DNA of 64,000 nt, from positions 2,418,001 to 2,482,000 of the forward strand of contig NC_085925.1 of the NCBI RefSeq assembly GCF_035222485.1. The letters run 5' to 3'. This DNA comes from Podospora pseudoanserina (Eukaryota; Ascomycota; Sordariomycetes; Sordariales; Podosporaceae). The notes under the pieces are model-generated. The model did not search any database. It saw only the letters and a program-made list of their open reading frames with translations, and was not told where the DNA came from. Positions 10,850 to 22,828 of this stretch are shown piece by piece. The position numbers and the translations under genes were made by a program. Numbering within the stretch: position 1 is the first letter of the stretch; each line of letters starts with the position of its first letter.

Positions 10850-12965
10850 TCATCCGAATAGACTGTGGAGGCCTGTCTGGCTCATCACATCCAGCCAGTG
10901 CGTCCGACGTGCCAGCCCAATCTCTTCGTCATACGCGGTCCAGACAGCACGCAGCAGCTGCTTGGCCACACCAATCGGCTTCGGTGGCAGGCTGTTCTCC
11001 AGCTGATCCAACCGGGCCATGATGAACGACCGGGCCTGTGACGTCTTGATGGCATTCTCGGACATCTCGGGCGTGGGGGCGAGGGAAGAGTCCGTGTCAG
11101 CGACAATATCCGATGTGGGTGTGGGGATCGCCGCCGCAGCCGTCGACTCGGTGCTGAGCAGGAAGCTCTGATGGCCGCGACCGAGGGGGACCTTCCTGTC
11201 GAACCGCAGCCCGCTCCCCGCGCAGAGACAGAGCAGCGGTTGGATACATCGCATGCTTCCAACTGGCAGAGCCCTGAGAACATCCGTGACGTGAAGGGCC
11301 AATGGAGATACCCATGCACTCCAGAGAATGGCTCCATCTTGGTCCTCCAAATCGGGCATTCGCTTTGCGACGAGATCGGGGAAAGTCTCGTACAGCTGGA
11401 GGAGTGATGAGAGCCGATAGGCTTGCGTAGCATTGTACAGATCAGTCGATATCGTCGAAGCCGTATCAGGCGTGAGGCTGGTCTCGACAGGCGTGATATC
11501 AATGGACAGCAGTGACTCTTCGATCACGGTAGCCTCCTGGATGTCCCTCATGGCACCTTGCAGGACGCGATAGCTCGTCCCATCGTTATGCCGCCATCGT
11601 GTGCGGGACCGCCGGCAAAGGGCAACAGCCTTGCCGAAAAGTCGAAAGACGTCAGCAGAAACACCTGTCCATGCGTGCGGTGTTGCGGCCACCAGCGGTC
11701 CTTGATCTGTCGGCTCTGCCCAGCTGAGCATGTTGGCGAAGTCTATTTCCTCCTCCGACACCACACTCCTCAGCGCCTCTTCGTACAGCAAACATCCCTT
11801 GAAGAAGTCGAGGAGTTCCTGCGATTCGGAATCGAGCGTCTGGCGGTCGAGGATCTTCAGCACGTTGTGGGCCTGTCGTACGTATTGCTGGCCAAGTTGT
11901 CGCGACTCCATCCAGCACATGGACGAGCTCATACAGAACAAGGATAACAGGAGCTCAACCGGGAAACGCGGACGATAGCCTGTCGAGAAGGCGACGAGCT
12001 CTTTGTGGATGGCCTCGGCAGCCTTTCGCGGGGCGGCACGGGCCGTGTCTTTGATGACATGAGGAAGGCGCTCGACAAGCGAGGCTGCCGAGATGGCTTG
12101 GAGGGCATAGAACACGGGTGTCGATGTGTTCCACAGTGTCGAGGTTAGTCGGCGGTAGGGGTTTGTCTGAGAGTCAAAAGCCGACCAGGAACAACAGACA
12201 GACTTGAACCAGTGTTCTATCAGGAACGTAGGAATATCCACCACTTGCTGAAACATCATGGGTTCCTGTTGCCGATTCGTCGGAGTCAAGCCGCCACTCT
12301 TCCGGGCGACGGGAACAAGAGTGCCGCCATCACCGCCAGTACCATCCTCGACGGGAGCCTCTGACTGGGGTGGTGGCGAGAGGGTAAATGAAGACGGTGG
12401 CGGCGAGGCGGATAGTGTAGCCGACCGCGGTGCCGAGGAAGATTCCCGGCTTACAGCCGCAGCTGGGCTGGGAGTCGTCGGGCTTGCGGCCGGGACGTTG
12501 GCGTCAGACCCAGATGGGTTGCCGGCAGGGGAGGCGGTCTTGACGATAGAGGCCGAAGCAGCGGTGACGAGCTGGGCAAAGTTGTCAGGCCCTGTCGTGT
12601 TAACCACCGTCGGCCTTTCATGCTTGGTCGACCATTGGAGACGCTGCTGATAACCAGGGCACTGGAAGCCCTTCTTGAGACAGTTCTCACAGGCGGGTTT
12701 GGCTTCATCACATCGCAGCTACAGAGAGGATAGGTTAGTCTGGCCAAGGGACAGAAAAGTTAAACTCAGAATCATCCTGGGCCGCGTACCCGCCTGACTT
12801 TACAAGTTCGACAACCTATCGGTCAAAGTTAGCAACAGCGCGCGTCAGATAAGGCGGAGGAGGGTCATCATCATCAACAACAACAACAACAACAACAACA
12901 ACACTGTTGATGAGGGGGACGAGAAGCTCTCGCGTACCAGTTCTCGACTTCTGTCTGTTCTTCAT
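10850..12965 (-). CDS. Zn2Cys6 fungal transcription factor
   Basis: Three exons (12965-12938, 12815-12790, 12718-10850) encode 640 residues. The first two are tiny, and both introns fall within or at the zinc cluster: joined, they read GCRTCKVRRLRCDEAKPACENC followed by LKKGFQC, the C-x2-C-x6-C-x6-C-x2-C-x6-C binuclear cluster at residues about 11-38. A Ser/Pro/Ala-rich linker follows to about residue 130. The rest (FQQVVDIPTFLIEHWF, SVCCSWSAFDSQTNP) matches the Fungal_trans_2 regulatory domain. The second intron site is the family's common position. Neighbouring transporters suggest, but do not show, a role in nitrogen or amino acid use. Targets are unknown. Confidence 0.9.
12875..12903. repeat. 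CAA microsatellite
   Basis: About ten tandem CAA units. They lie inside intron 1 of the Zn2Cys6 gene, between the start exon and the zinc-cluster exon. Confidence 0.9.
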
Positions 12966-13800
12966 GGTGTGCTCTTCCTCATGATTCAATCCGGATTAAA
13001 CACGAAAACAAAAAAACACTGGACAAGAGTGGAAAGCAAGGAGAAGAGAAGAAAGAGACTGGTTCGGGGGTAGTATGTCGGGATCATGCAGTCGACCAGC
13101 AGTAGTGCTTTCTTCCAGCCCGGGGGCACAGCCCAGTCAGCCATGGGCGACCAGCATCGAGCTGCCTACCATTCACCCCCCCTCCCAAGTCTCGTTGATA
13201 GGTGCATGGGCGACGGACCAATGATGGCGATCCCGACAATCAGAAGGTTGGTGACCCAGGCGGGAGCAGCCCCACTTCGGCTTCCTTGGAATCAGTGAGA
13301 TCCAACCAATTAAGCCCGATGTCGAGCGCCACCAACAACCTCGATACCATTTCTCGTGTTGATATGAGTTTGAGGGAAGTGAGGGGGGGATGAGGGGGGA
13401 ATATCATGACCCCCACCTTCTCTCTCCAAAAGAGAAGCTGAAGTGAACATTCCAATGTTCCACGAGCCAATTTTCTTCTGCGGTTCAACGGCGCAGTTCG
13501 TGTGTCATGAAGCTCTTATCGATCGGGTGCCATCCCGCCAAGCCTTCTTCACTGCGACAACATGATCCCAGCTCCCTGCTTCCCCGCGTGACTTTTGGGT
13601 CCCCTTGTCCGCCGCTAGGCCGCGTTGGGCGGACCCGATGTACTGGGGGGGGAAGGGGGGCGGCCGGTTCGGAGTGCCAAGCCGGCGCCAGACACAGTTC
13701 CCGGGTCGGCCCACTCCGAAGATTAACAGCTGCTTGTCCGGGCCGATAATGTCATTCTTGGTTGATTGCTTTGTCATTTGGATTTGGTCAGTCTAACCTC
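12966..13800. other. Intergenic region upstream of the Zn2Cys6 factor
   Basis: Contains the factor's promoter and the 3' flank of the kinase gene. Small frames occur on both strands but none has family features. Nothing else seen. Confidence 0.5.
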
Positions 13801-15094
13801 TCACTTCCCCCCTCTCAAAATCTCCACCGCCTCTCCAGCCCTGACCCTCCACCCACTCTGATACCTCACACACCTCCCCACCAGCTCCCTCCACCTGTCC
13901 CCCACCACCTCCGGCAGCACCTCCTCCCACCCCCTCCTTTCAAAAGCCCTCCAACTCTCCCACGGAACAGTCCTCAACCCCTCCTTCCCGCCCCTCCCTG
14001 CCTCTGGCCAGGTCTCCTCTGTCGGACTCCCAATCGTCTTGAAAATACTCAATATCAACCCGAGCTGGTTCCCATCTTCGTGTACACCCCTACTTTCAAA
14101 CAACGGCCTGGGACACGGCTTCATGATACACTCCGCCAACATCACGCCCGCAGCCCAGATATCCACCGCTGTGGTGTACGACTTGTTGCCGAATAGCACC
14201 TCAGGAGCACGGTACTGGCTTGTGCCAATGTCGAGGATTTTGTTATCCGCTGGTTCGGTTGGCGGTGAGTGCTCGGGTGACCAGGCTGTGCCAAAGTCTA
14301 TCAGTGTGATGCTGGGGACGGGAGATGAGGCGGAGAAGGGGGAGGATAAAAGCAGAGACGAGGGTTTGATGTCCCGGTGGATGATGCCTTGGGTGTGTAG
14401 GTAATCCAAAGCCGAGAATAGAGCGACAAAGATGTGGTTAGTTTGTCGGGATGGGAGGGTGGTGTTGGATTCGGTGTGTTGCTCGAGAACCCGGTTGAGA
14501 GTCAGAGGCATGTAAGGGAAGACGAGAACGAAGCGGGCGGATTGGTCATAAAATGTTTCGATGAGGTTGATGATGTTCTCGTGGGACAAGGACGACAAGA
14601 GCCTAGCTTCGAGGCGGGGGTTGTGAGGGGCGATGTTGGTTTCGACAATGACTTTGAGGGCGTAGGTATCGGAGCGATAGACTTGGGAGGTGGCGCCGTC
14701 ATCGATGCAGTGACAGTTTGCATAGCTACCTATTTTGATGCCGGGACTTGCAGGAGTAGTGACACCTTCTGGTGGTGAGTATGGCGGAGAGGATGGTGGT
14801 GGATTGCAGGCGGAATCATATTCTTCCTACAACCAGTTAGAGCCCATCGGCAAAGTAAGGATAAGGTAGGTAGTGAAACCTACTCTGCTGGTAGATGTCT
14901 TGTAAGCTTCATCCTCAAAGCTAAACGCACCACCTCCAGAGGCAGTCAGTGCCTTGGTTCTGTTTTGTTGTGCATATAATCAGTATCAAAAAAGAAAAGA
15001 GCTAACAACAACAGCAATAAACCCACAGCCTCTGGATGTTGTCATATCGTTCCGAGGCTGTAAGTGCAGCCCTCCAATCAGCCGAGTCTGACAT
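13801..15094 (-). CDS. CDK-like (CMGC) serine/threonine protein kinase
   Basis: Three exons (15094-15027, 14959-14884, 14826-13801) encode 389 residues. The kinase domain starts near residue 75: a weak glycine loop (DDGATSQVYRS), the ATP lysine in YALKVIVE, catalytic loop IIHRDIKPSSLLL, metal-binding LIDFGTAW, activation end GTSQYRAPEVLF, and VDIWAAGVMLAECI. The GNQLGLILSIFKTIGSPTEETWPEA block is typical of CDK-activating or Csk1-like fungal kinases. The T-loop has Ser-Gln before Tyr rather than the classic Thr. The HRD lysine-proline is followed by SS instead of EN, so the conserved Asn that helps bind magnesium is replaced by Ser (DIKPSS), which is odd for an active kinase. The first intron donor (GTGGGT) is my least certain joint. 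Confidence 0.8.
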
Positions 15095-15856
15095 CTGGGA
15101 ATGAGATGGTGGTGTCTGTGTGTTGAACCCCTGAATGCGTCCGCCCTGAGTTACCTTCCCGAGGTAAACGGCAATTGGGGAGGCAGCAAGCAGTAAGATT
15201 GGCTATTGTTAGCTGGGAACAGTGATCAACTCTGAGGACAGTCTGAGGGAAGTAAAGTTTCAGAGAGACAAACTGTCCGCATTGGCTCAAGGCAGGTCAC
15301 TATGATGATGTTTCCAGAAGCTCTTTCAGGAACAGTTCCAGGGTCTTCTGCATCTGCTGTGGATCGAGTCTGATGCCCTGTGGAAGGGATGCGGCTGGCT
15401 GGCGGTGCTTGGCATCGCTGGCAGGGAGCTCAGTGATTGGCTGGAGGGCAATTTGTCAATTCAAACGACGGGCTGTGCAGCTTCCCCACAGAAAATGCGA
15501 GCTTCATCCCCGTGACATCAACTGTCCACACTGTCCAGGTCCAGGCCCGAAAGCCGCGAACTTGCAATTTCAGACACTGCCTGCACGCCGTTTAAGCTGC
15601 CCCAAGCAATTTATCGTCGTCCCTTTGTCTTTTTGTATTCTTTTGCCATCTTCTTCTCACTCTCGCTATCTATCACTCTTTCTTTCTCTCTCTGTCGCCG
15701 CTCGGCGGCCAAGTACCACGGTTGCATTTACTGGCATGAGTTGATTTAACCAAACCCAGCGCCGCTCCGTCCCCTCCTCTCTTCGCTTGGCTCGGCTCTT
15801 TTGACTTTTGGCCAATTTGCGCCTCACGACCAACTCGTACCAACACATTGCCGGCC
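15095..15856. other. Divergent promoter region
   Basis: Separates the kinase and Syp1 starts. A pyrimidine-rich stretch near 15600-15700 precedes the Syp1 start, as is common in fungal promoters. No coding sequence or RNA gene recognised. Confidence 0.5.
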
Positions 15857-18717
15857 ATGGCTGCCACCGACGACCTCTCGCGGGCCGAGTACCCAGCTAT
15901 GCTGGTAAGCTCATTTGTTTGCCTCCTCTGAATTCCCCTTGCGATGCTGACCGACTGCGTGTCTTCCCTGTCGCAGGCCAACCTCCAACCAACCCAAGCC
16001 GTGCAAACATTGTCCGACCGAGTCAAGCGCATCACGAAAGTCAACAACGAGATCGCCGACTGGCTCCAGGTACGCCTTTTCGACGCCCGGGAACCGGACA
16101 GGAGCTAAAGAGTGGAACAGGAACGCAAAAGGGTTGAGGAGCAGTACGTCGCCGGCCTGCGAAAGCTGCTTGTCTTCAAGGTGCCCAACGCGTCATCCGA
16201 GCTTGGGTTGGTGACTCTCCCGTACTCCTTGAAAGTCCGCGTTGACTAACATCAGGTTGCGCAAAGCGTCTTCCAAGCACCATGGGATAAGATCCTTCAG
16301 TCTACCGACGCCATTGCTGCTTCCCATCACTTGCTCGCTCAGCGCATCGAGAAAGATGTCGAACACTCCTTACGAACCTTTCAGAACAAGAAGGAGATGC
16401 AGAATATCCAGAACATCGGCGCGAACCTCCAGACTATGGCCAGAGAGCTGGACGATGCCGCCGAAAAGTCGGAGAAGCTGTCCAAGAAGGGCGGCAAGGC
16501 TAATGCCCAAAAGGTGGATCAAGCGGCATCCAGGTTGGAAGCTGCCAACCAGCAATGGGAGTCGCAGGCGCCCTTCATCTTCGAAACGCTTCAAGCTTTG
16601 GACGAGCAGCGCATCAACCACTTGCGCGACGTGCTGACCCAATTCGAGACACACGAGGTGGACCAGGCAACGCGAACCCAGGCCGCTGCCGAAGAGGTGC
16701 TGAACATGATGCTGGAGGTCAACACTGCCAAGGAGATCGAGAACTTTGCGAGCAAGGTCACGGCTGGGAAGCCGAAGATTGAAAGGAGGTCGACCAACAC
16801 GAGGGCCTCCAACGTCACCACGCCAACCGCAGCAGCCCCCCCTAGCGTTCATGGCGGCCATGACGATGATGTTACTAGCGAACACTCCTTCCAACACCAG
16901 GGACACCCAGAATCGAAACTCCGGAGTCGGATCGGCACCATGTTGGGACGCCGACGACAGAGTGTCCATGCCGGGTTTGGGCAAATATCTCCTCAGAAGG
17001 GACTCGGCCCATTTTCTCGGAACCTCGGAAGCAGCCACGGCCACGCCCTGTCACCGAGATCTTCGTCTCACAACTTGAACAATGACTCTCAGAATAGGTT
17101 ATCGTCCGTTGTCGAGACTCCCAAGAGCCCAGGTGCCGCGGATCATCGCGACTCGACAGCGGAGAAGGAGAATGCCAGGGCTTCACATGAGGGTCCTAAC
17201 GGCACGAACGGGGTCACTGGTGGGGATGGCAACAAGGATGTGCAGTCATCCAGCCTTCTGAATGGAACCGCCGAGGACATCTTTGACGTTCAGCCACCTC
17301 CAGGGCCTCCGCCAGCGCAGCAAAAGGAGGAACCATCAAAGGATGCGGAAGGGTTCACGATTCCAGGTGCCATGAACGATCCCATCTCTCGGGCCCAGAG
17401 GGAGGCGGCGGCCGAGGAGGGGGATCACATGTTTAAGCTCAACATCCAAAACGAGCCCATCGCCGAGGAGGACCAGGATGCGAAGCAAGCAGCCTTGTCC
17501 AATGTGGCCAGTGTTCTGACGACCATGGGGGCGCCTGCTAGAAAGACGGGTACTGTCCGTGGCAGGAGAGATGTAAGAAATACGGTTTACATGCCAGCCC
17601 CAACACACGAAGTACCCGGGAGCGCATTCCCGCCATCACCATCACTACCTCCCACGACACTGGCAAGGCCCACGCCGCCGTTCTCGACAGAAGGGAGCCA
17701 TACCTCTCGTGCTTCCGACACCCAGTCGATCCGCTCAGGCACCTCGCTTGGCGGCGCATCATCCTACAGCGGTTTTGCTAGGCTGCGGCACCCGGACATG
17801 CACGGATCCGAGCATGCGACCGGCCTGAACTCATCAGTGATTGAATCGGTGTCTGCCATCTTTGAAGAGGGCGAGGTCAAGTCTGTCAAGGTGACGGGCG
17901 AGATTGCGTTGTCCTACAACCCTGACCCCGACGCTGCCCAGCCAGGTATGTTCTCCTCGGTCTCTCACGGACGGGCGTAGTTAACCAACTCGGAACAGAC
18001 CACGAAACCATCAAGCTTAACAAGTTCTCGCTGCTCGAATCCATCGGTCCTAACCGCACCTTTGTCGGCAACACGCTTTCGCCCGATGAGTTTACAGTCG
18101 ATATTTCGCACCTCGGCAGCACAACCACCGCCTTCACCTACCGCGTCCACTCCGATTCGGATACGGCTTTAGCCAGCCAGTGTCCGATTGTCATCCACCC
18201 CGTATGGAAGCCTCAAGGTGACAAGCTTGGTCTGCTGCTGCAATACCGCCTCAACCCGGCCTCGAACCTGCCCCGTCCAGTAACACTCTCGAACCTCTCT
18301 TTCGTAGCAACATACGAAGGTGCCAAGGCAAGCGGCGTGCAGACCAAACCTTCGGGCACGCACCTGAAGGACAAGCACCTTGTATACTGGCGCCTCGGGG
18401 ACGTCACCCTGACCCAAGACTGGGGCAAGATCATCTGCCGGGTGATTGGAGAACAAAACGCCGAGCCACAACCGGGTCATGTGGAAGTGAGGTGGGAGTA
18501 CACATCTAATGAATCGGAAGGGCCAGGAACAGGCAGTGGGATTTCGGTAGCCAGATTAGGGGAGAGCAAGGGCAAGGAGAGGGAGCTGGACGAGGAAGAC
18601 CCGTTTGCTGATGCGGGGAGCTTGGCGAGTCCGAAGGACACGAGGAGGTGGGTTGACTTGCCAGTGGTGAGGAGGATGGTGGCGGGGAAGTATATGAGTC
18701 GAAGTGAGTCGAAGTGA
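15857..18717 (+). CDS. syp1: Syp1-like F-BAR/muHD endocytic adaptor
   Basis: Five exons (15857-15904, 15977-16069, 16121-16210, 16256-17945, 17999-18717) encode 879 residues. Residues about 10-270 form a coiled F-BAR domain (TLSDRVKRITKVNNEIADWL, VEEQYVAGLRKLLVF). A Ser/Pro-rich disordered middle follows. From about residue 610 the sequence matches a mu-homology domain (ETIKLNKFSLLESIGPN, WKPQGDKLGLLLQYRLNP, VYWRLGDVTL). Yeast Syp1 and animal FCHo arrive early at clathrin sites, bend membrane through F-BAR and bind cargo through the muHD. Domain order and length agree with that family. A short direct repeat (AGTCGAAGTG) covers the stop codon. Joints were set by GT/AG sites and unbroken frame. 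Confidence 0.92.
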
Positions 18718-19432
18718 GTCGGGTTCAAAAAGATATGCGTTCTTGCAACGATGTGTGGAATGAAGGAGTTTCATGGGGAACCTATTAAGCCAGCATGGAT
18801 GGATGGAATGATGTGGAAGAAGGCAAAGGAAAGCCTTGCTCTCGTTTATATAATTTTCCTAGGGTTTTTTTTTTTTTTTTTTTTTTTTTTTGTTAACTTT
18901 CTTACTTGTATCACTTTTAACTATTCTTATTCTTGGATTATTATCGCTTTTTTTGGGCGTGGTTGTGTGAGTGATGTGGTGAGTAAAGGTGAAAATGTAT
19001 GTGAGTGGTGAGGAAGCTGGGAGGATGGGAGCATGATGTATACCTGGTGGGCAAGTACACTTTTGAAGAAATGAACATATTTTCTTTCCAACACGAAAGT
19101 TTTAGGCAGCTACATATCACAAGCCATCAAGTGTAGGACAGTGAAGCACAAGTTGACCAGTAAGTGCTGTCACGTCATCACAATACCCGAACCACCTGTT
19201 TTTGTGGTGCCTCTGTTTAATGTGTAATACTCGATTATCTCTTCATCTATGTCCTTCTTTGCGATGCAATGTTCATATTTCATTAAAAACCTTGACCCTT
19301 GATCCATGTAAAAACTCCGTTTTTCGCCCACAGAAACAAACAAACAAGCCCATTCTACGCCACCTCCCTTCCATACCACTTCCTCTCCCACTCATCATCC
19401 CCCTCCTCCCCCTTCATCCCATCCTCCCCTCC
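18718..19432. other. Convergent intergenic region
   Basis: Contains the 3' flanks of Syp1 and Mad1 and a long T tract. No gene seen. Confidence 0.6.
18865..18891. repeat. Poly-T tract of 27 bases
   Basis: An unbroken run of T about 150 bases past the Syp1 stop. It may be a simple homopolymer or the A-tail of an old retroposed fragment on the other strand; no target-site duplication is obvious. Confidence 0.9.
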
Positions 19433-21885
19433 CTAAGAAGAGTGATCCTCCTGCCCCCCATGCCTCTCCTCCCAAAACTCCAACGTCAAAGCCGCCAAAA
19501 ACCCCGGCACGCACCCCCTCTCCCTCACCCAGAATTTGATCAGATCCCCAATCCTCACCGCAAACTCGCTCCTCGGCCCACCACCAACCTTCATCGTCCC
19601 CTTCTCCCCATCAAAAACAATGCTGTTCTCGTGCTCGTCCGTTTTTGAGGGGTAGTAAACGCTCTCGACCCTCATCTTCCCCCCAGGGATAAAACTCACC
19701 GTCCACCCCAGCGTGCTAAAAACAGCCTCTTTGAACTCTGCCGACTTTGCCGCCCACACCTCCTTCAGTCGACGTGAACTCTTGTGCGCCGAGGCGGTTT
19801 CTGCTTTTGCCTCTGCTACCTCCCTTTGGGCAGCGGCGAGTTGCGATGTGGGTACGGTGGAAAACAGTGTTGGCTGACGTTGTATGTGAGCTACCAGCTC
19901 GGCGTTTTCGGCTTTCAACGCGGCCAAGGTGGCTGTCTTGATGGCTTCGTAGTCGGATGTTGGGTTAGACCTAAGAGACAAAACTCGGGTCGAGGCCCGT
20001 TCTTTTGCCTTGGCTAGCTGTTCAACCGTGACGGCGTGTTCTTTTCGTAAAAGATGTAGCGTTTGCTGAACGTCGGCAAGCTCAGCCTGGAGTTTCCTGT
20101 TTTTCCTGGCCAGCTGCCCCAAATGTTCGGATTCCGCGTCGTCAGAGTCTGATCGGGGACGCTTGCTCCCAATGACAGGCTGAACCGGAGACACAGCGGC
20201 AGATTCGAGAGACGTCAAATCGGCGTGAAGCGTCGCAACCTCGGTCTTGTACCGATCAACCAGATCCTCCAGCTCCTGTATCCTCTGCGCCTTTTGCTCG
20301 TCCACTGTCTCAGGCTGCATGGTGATATCCTCCATGTCAAACGTCCTGAGTTGCGCCCTAAGGTACTCAACCTCCTTAACGGCAAGGGCGCGCTGCCTGT
20401 CCAGACGGGCACGAGCCTTATCGTTCCCCCCACTGGACCCCCCAGGAGCCTTGAGTTTCTCAATCTGCTCCAGCAGCCCGGCCTTCTCCTCCTCAAGAGA
20501 CCTAATAATATTATCCCGATCAGCAACCTCAGGCTGGAGAGACCCTATCTTCTCCAGCAAACTCGCCGAGCTGAGCCGCTCAGCAACAAGAGCCCTGGCC
20601 ACCTCCTCAGGCGAGTCAAACTCAGCCTGCCCCTCACCCTCCAAATACGCCGCCCAAGCCATCCTCTCATCCTCCAACCTCTGCCTCTGCGTCCTCTCCT
20701 CCGCCAGCTCCCGCTCAACACCAACCGCAGCCTCCACCTTCCGCTGCAAAGACCTCTTCTCCTCCTCGACCACCTCCACAGCCTTGTGCACCTGGCGCAA
20801 GTGCCTGAGCTCGGTAATCTGCTCCCTATTCTTCGCCTCCAGCGCCCTAATATGCGTCACCTGATCCGACAGCTCCCTCCTGATAACAGCAATAGTCTCC
20901 GCGTCCCCCGTCTGCGCCTTGAGCATCAGCACCTGCGCCTCCAGCTCCCCAATAATCTCATCCTTCTCCCCCAACGCAGCCTGCACCCTCTCCAGCATCT
21001 CCTCCATCCCCTTATTCCCCTCCTCCAACTCACTCTTCCCCCGCTGACACGCCGCAAGCTTAGCCCGGAGGTCATTAACCTCCCGCTCCGCCACCCTCGC
21101 CGCCTCATCCTTCTCCGCACTCAAATCCTCAAGCTCCTCCCTCAGCACCCTCGCCTCATCCACCGCGCTCCTAGCCTTGGCCTCCAGCTCCCGTTTCTGC
21201 CTCTCCTGCTCCGTTCTCAGCTCGTCAAGTTCCGCCTGCAACACCTCAACCTGCCGCTGGGCACGTCCCTTTTCCGCGTCGGCGGCTTGCTTCGCCTTGA
21301 AGTCGTCTTCCGCCCGTCGCTTGGTGTCTCGAATTTCATTCTCCATCTGCAGACGCGCCAGCTCCTTTTCTTGCTCGTAGTTGCTGATTTGGTATTTTAG
21401 CGTGCCGACCTCGGCTTTGAGGTCCTCGATTAGTTTTCGCTGTTCGTCGCTCTCGCAAGGTTCGTGGTTCTCTTTGCTGCTTTCGCGACTTTCTCTGCTC
21501 GTTGCGGGGGAGGGTCCGCTGAGCCGTGACATGGTGCTGGCTCGGGGGTTGGGGGCGTTTGTTGGTTCGCCCGTGAGGAGGTTGTGGGAGGTTGTGCTGT
21601 TGCGAAAGGCGGCGATCTTTTTTGGTGTCTTTTTGTCAGCCTGATTGCTTCCGGCGCGCGTCGGGCGTCGCGAAAACTTACTCTGGATTGGGAAGAGAGC
21701 GTCGGTCTTGAGGCGCCGCCGGCAACGGTGGCGCGGAAGCTGGGGGCGCCGTTGCTGGAGACGGAGGGACGCCGGGCCGACCCGGGCGGCTCGCCTTTGG
21801 GGGTGAAGGACCGCATTAGTTGGGAAGTTTTGCTGTTGTTCACCGGTCGCGTTTTGGGTGTGTTTGGTTCTGGGGGTTCGGGCAT
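19433..21885 (-). CDS. mad1: Spindle assembly checkpoint protein Mad1
   Basis: Two exons (21885-21682 and 21616-19433) encode 795 residues. Most of the protein is a long coiled coil rich in Glu, Arg, Leu and Ala, as in Mad1. The C-terminal head (SRRLKEVWAAKSAEFKEAVF then STLGWTVSFIPGGKMRVESV) matches the RLK-containing domain that binds Bub1 and kinetochores. Mad1 holds Mad2 at nuclear pores and unattached kinetochores. The N-terminus (MPEPPEPNTPKTRPVNN) is basic and proline-rich. The acceptor is ambiguous: AAAAAAG before 21616 gives a 65-base intron with a GGCTGAC branch site, whereas CAG before 21640 gives an unusually short 40-base intron; both keep frame. A 391-codon antisense frame here is a composition shadow. 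Confidence 0.9.
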
Positions 21886-22828
21886 TTTGGAGAGCGATTG
21901 TTTGGAAAGGGTTGCTGTGGGGGGAGGGGGCGATGATTGGCTGCTGGCAAAATAAAGCGGGACTTGTCAATAAAGAGGGCTCGGCTGGGATTTCGGATGT
22001 GATGGTGGCTTCTGGAGAAGAAGCTGTCGCGGTTGAGATGTTGAGGGTACCTACAGAGTAGGATTTGGAAGAAAAGTTAAAATTTTGATGGATTGGTCGG
22101 GTTTGTTGGCCGGGGCCTTTATGGGAGAGCCCAGCACTCTCGGGGCAGGAGCGGTAACTGCTGTGTCCAAAGTACTTTGCTGTTTGCTTTGCTCCGCTGT
22201 CCGCTGTTGTAGCATGTCTCCCAGTATTTCAATCCGTAGACTACCGATGTCCTGACATGGGAGTGCGATAGAATGGAGGCTCTCTCTCTCTTTCTCTCAT
22301 TCAATGAATATCCTGAAGACGAGAGCTCTTGTCAGTCTGGCCGCCGTGGTTGTGTACGTCCAGCTTCGGCATTCAGCAGTCACCGCTCCGCCTGTTACGG
22401 CCAGATGTCGGTATGTATACTGAATGCTGAGAGCCCTGTCCAGGTGAAATTCCTTCCTCCTCCTCTACCAAGACAAGCAACACCAGAGATGCTTTTGTGA
22501 TATTAACTCAGTAAAGAAAAGCTTGGCATGTCGATGGAATGCCCGCCAAGGCTTCGATCTGTGGGGAGAACAAAGAAAGCGCGTGTGCCCCTGCCAATGA
22601 CGCGGAACCGGGAGGCCCGTGCCCGAGCTATGGCCCGCCCAGGGTCTTCATCGTCCTGGAGCTCCCAGCTTCAACTTTCCCTTGGTTCCACAACATCCAT
22701 GGCTTTGGATACGGACACCAGGTGATACTTCCCGCGGCATCCGCTGCTCTTTTTTTAAGAAAAACAACATTCCAGAAGTATTCAATCTTTTTTTTTTATT
22801 TTTATTTTACTCTGAAATCCAAATCCCA
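21886..22828. other. Divergent promoter region of Mad1 and Tam41
   Basis: Includes a short CT-rich run at 22273-22300 and a T-rich run just before the Tam41 start. No supported gene. Confidence 0.5.

Noticed and set aside
20225-21400. 391-codon open frame antisense to Mad1
   Set aside because: It mirrors the biased coiled-coil codons of Mad1, is Leu/Pro/Arg-rich and has no domain features.
21617-21640. Acceptor before 21640 for Mad1 intron 1
   Set aside because: It would leave a 40-base intron without a good branch site; the acceptor 24 bases later fits better.
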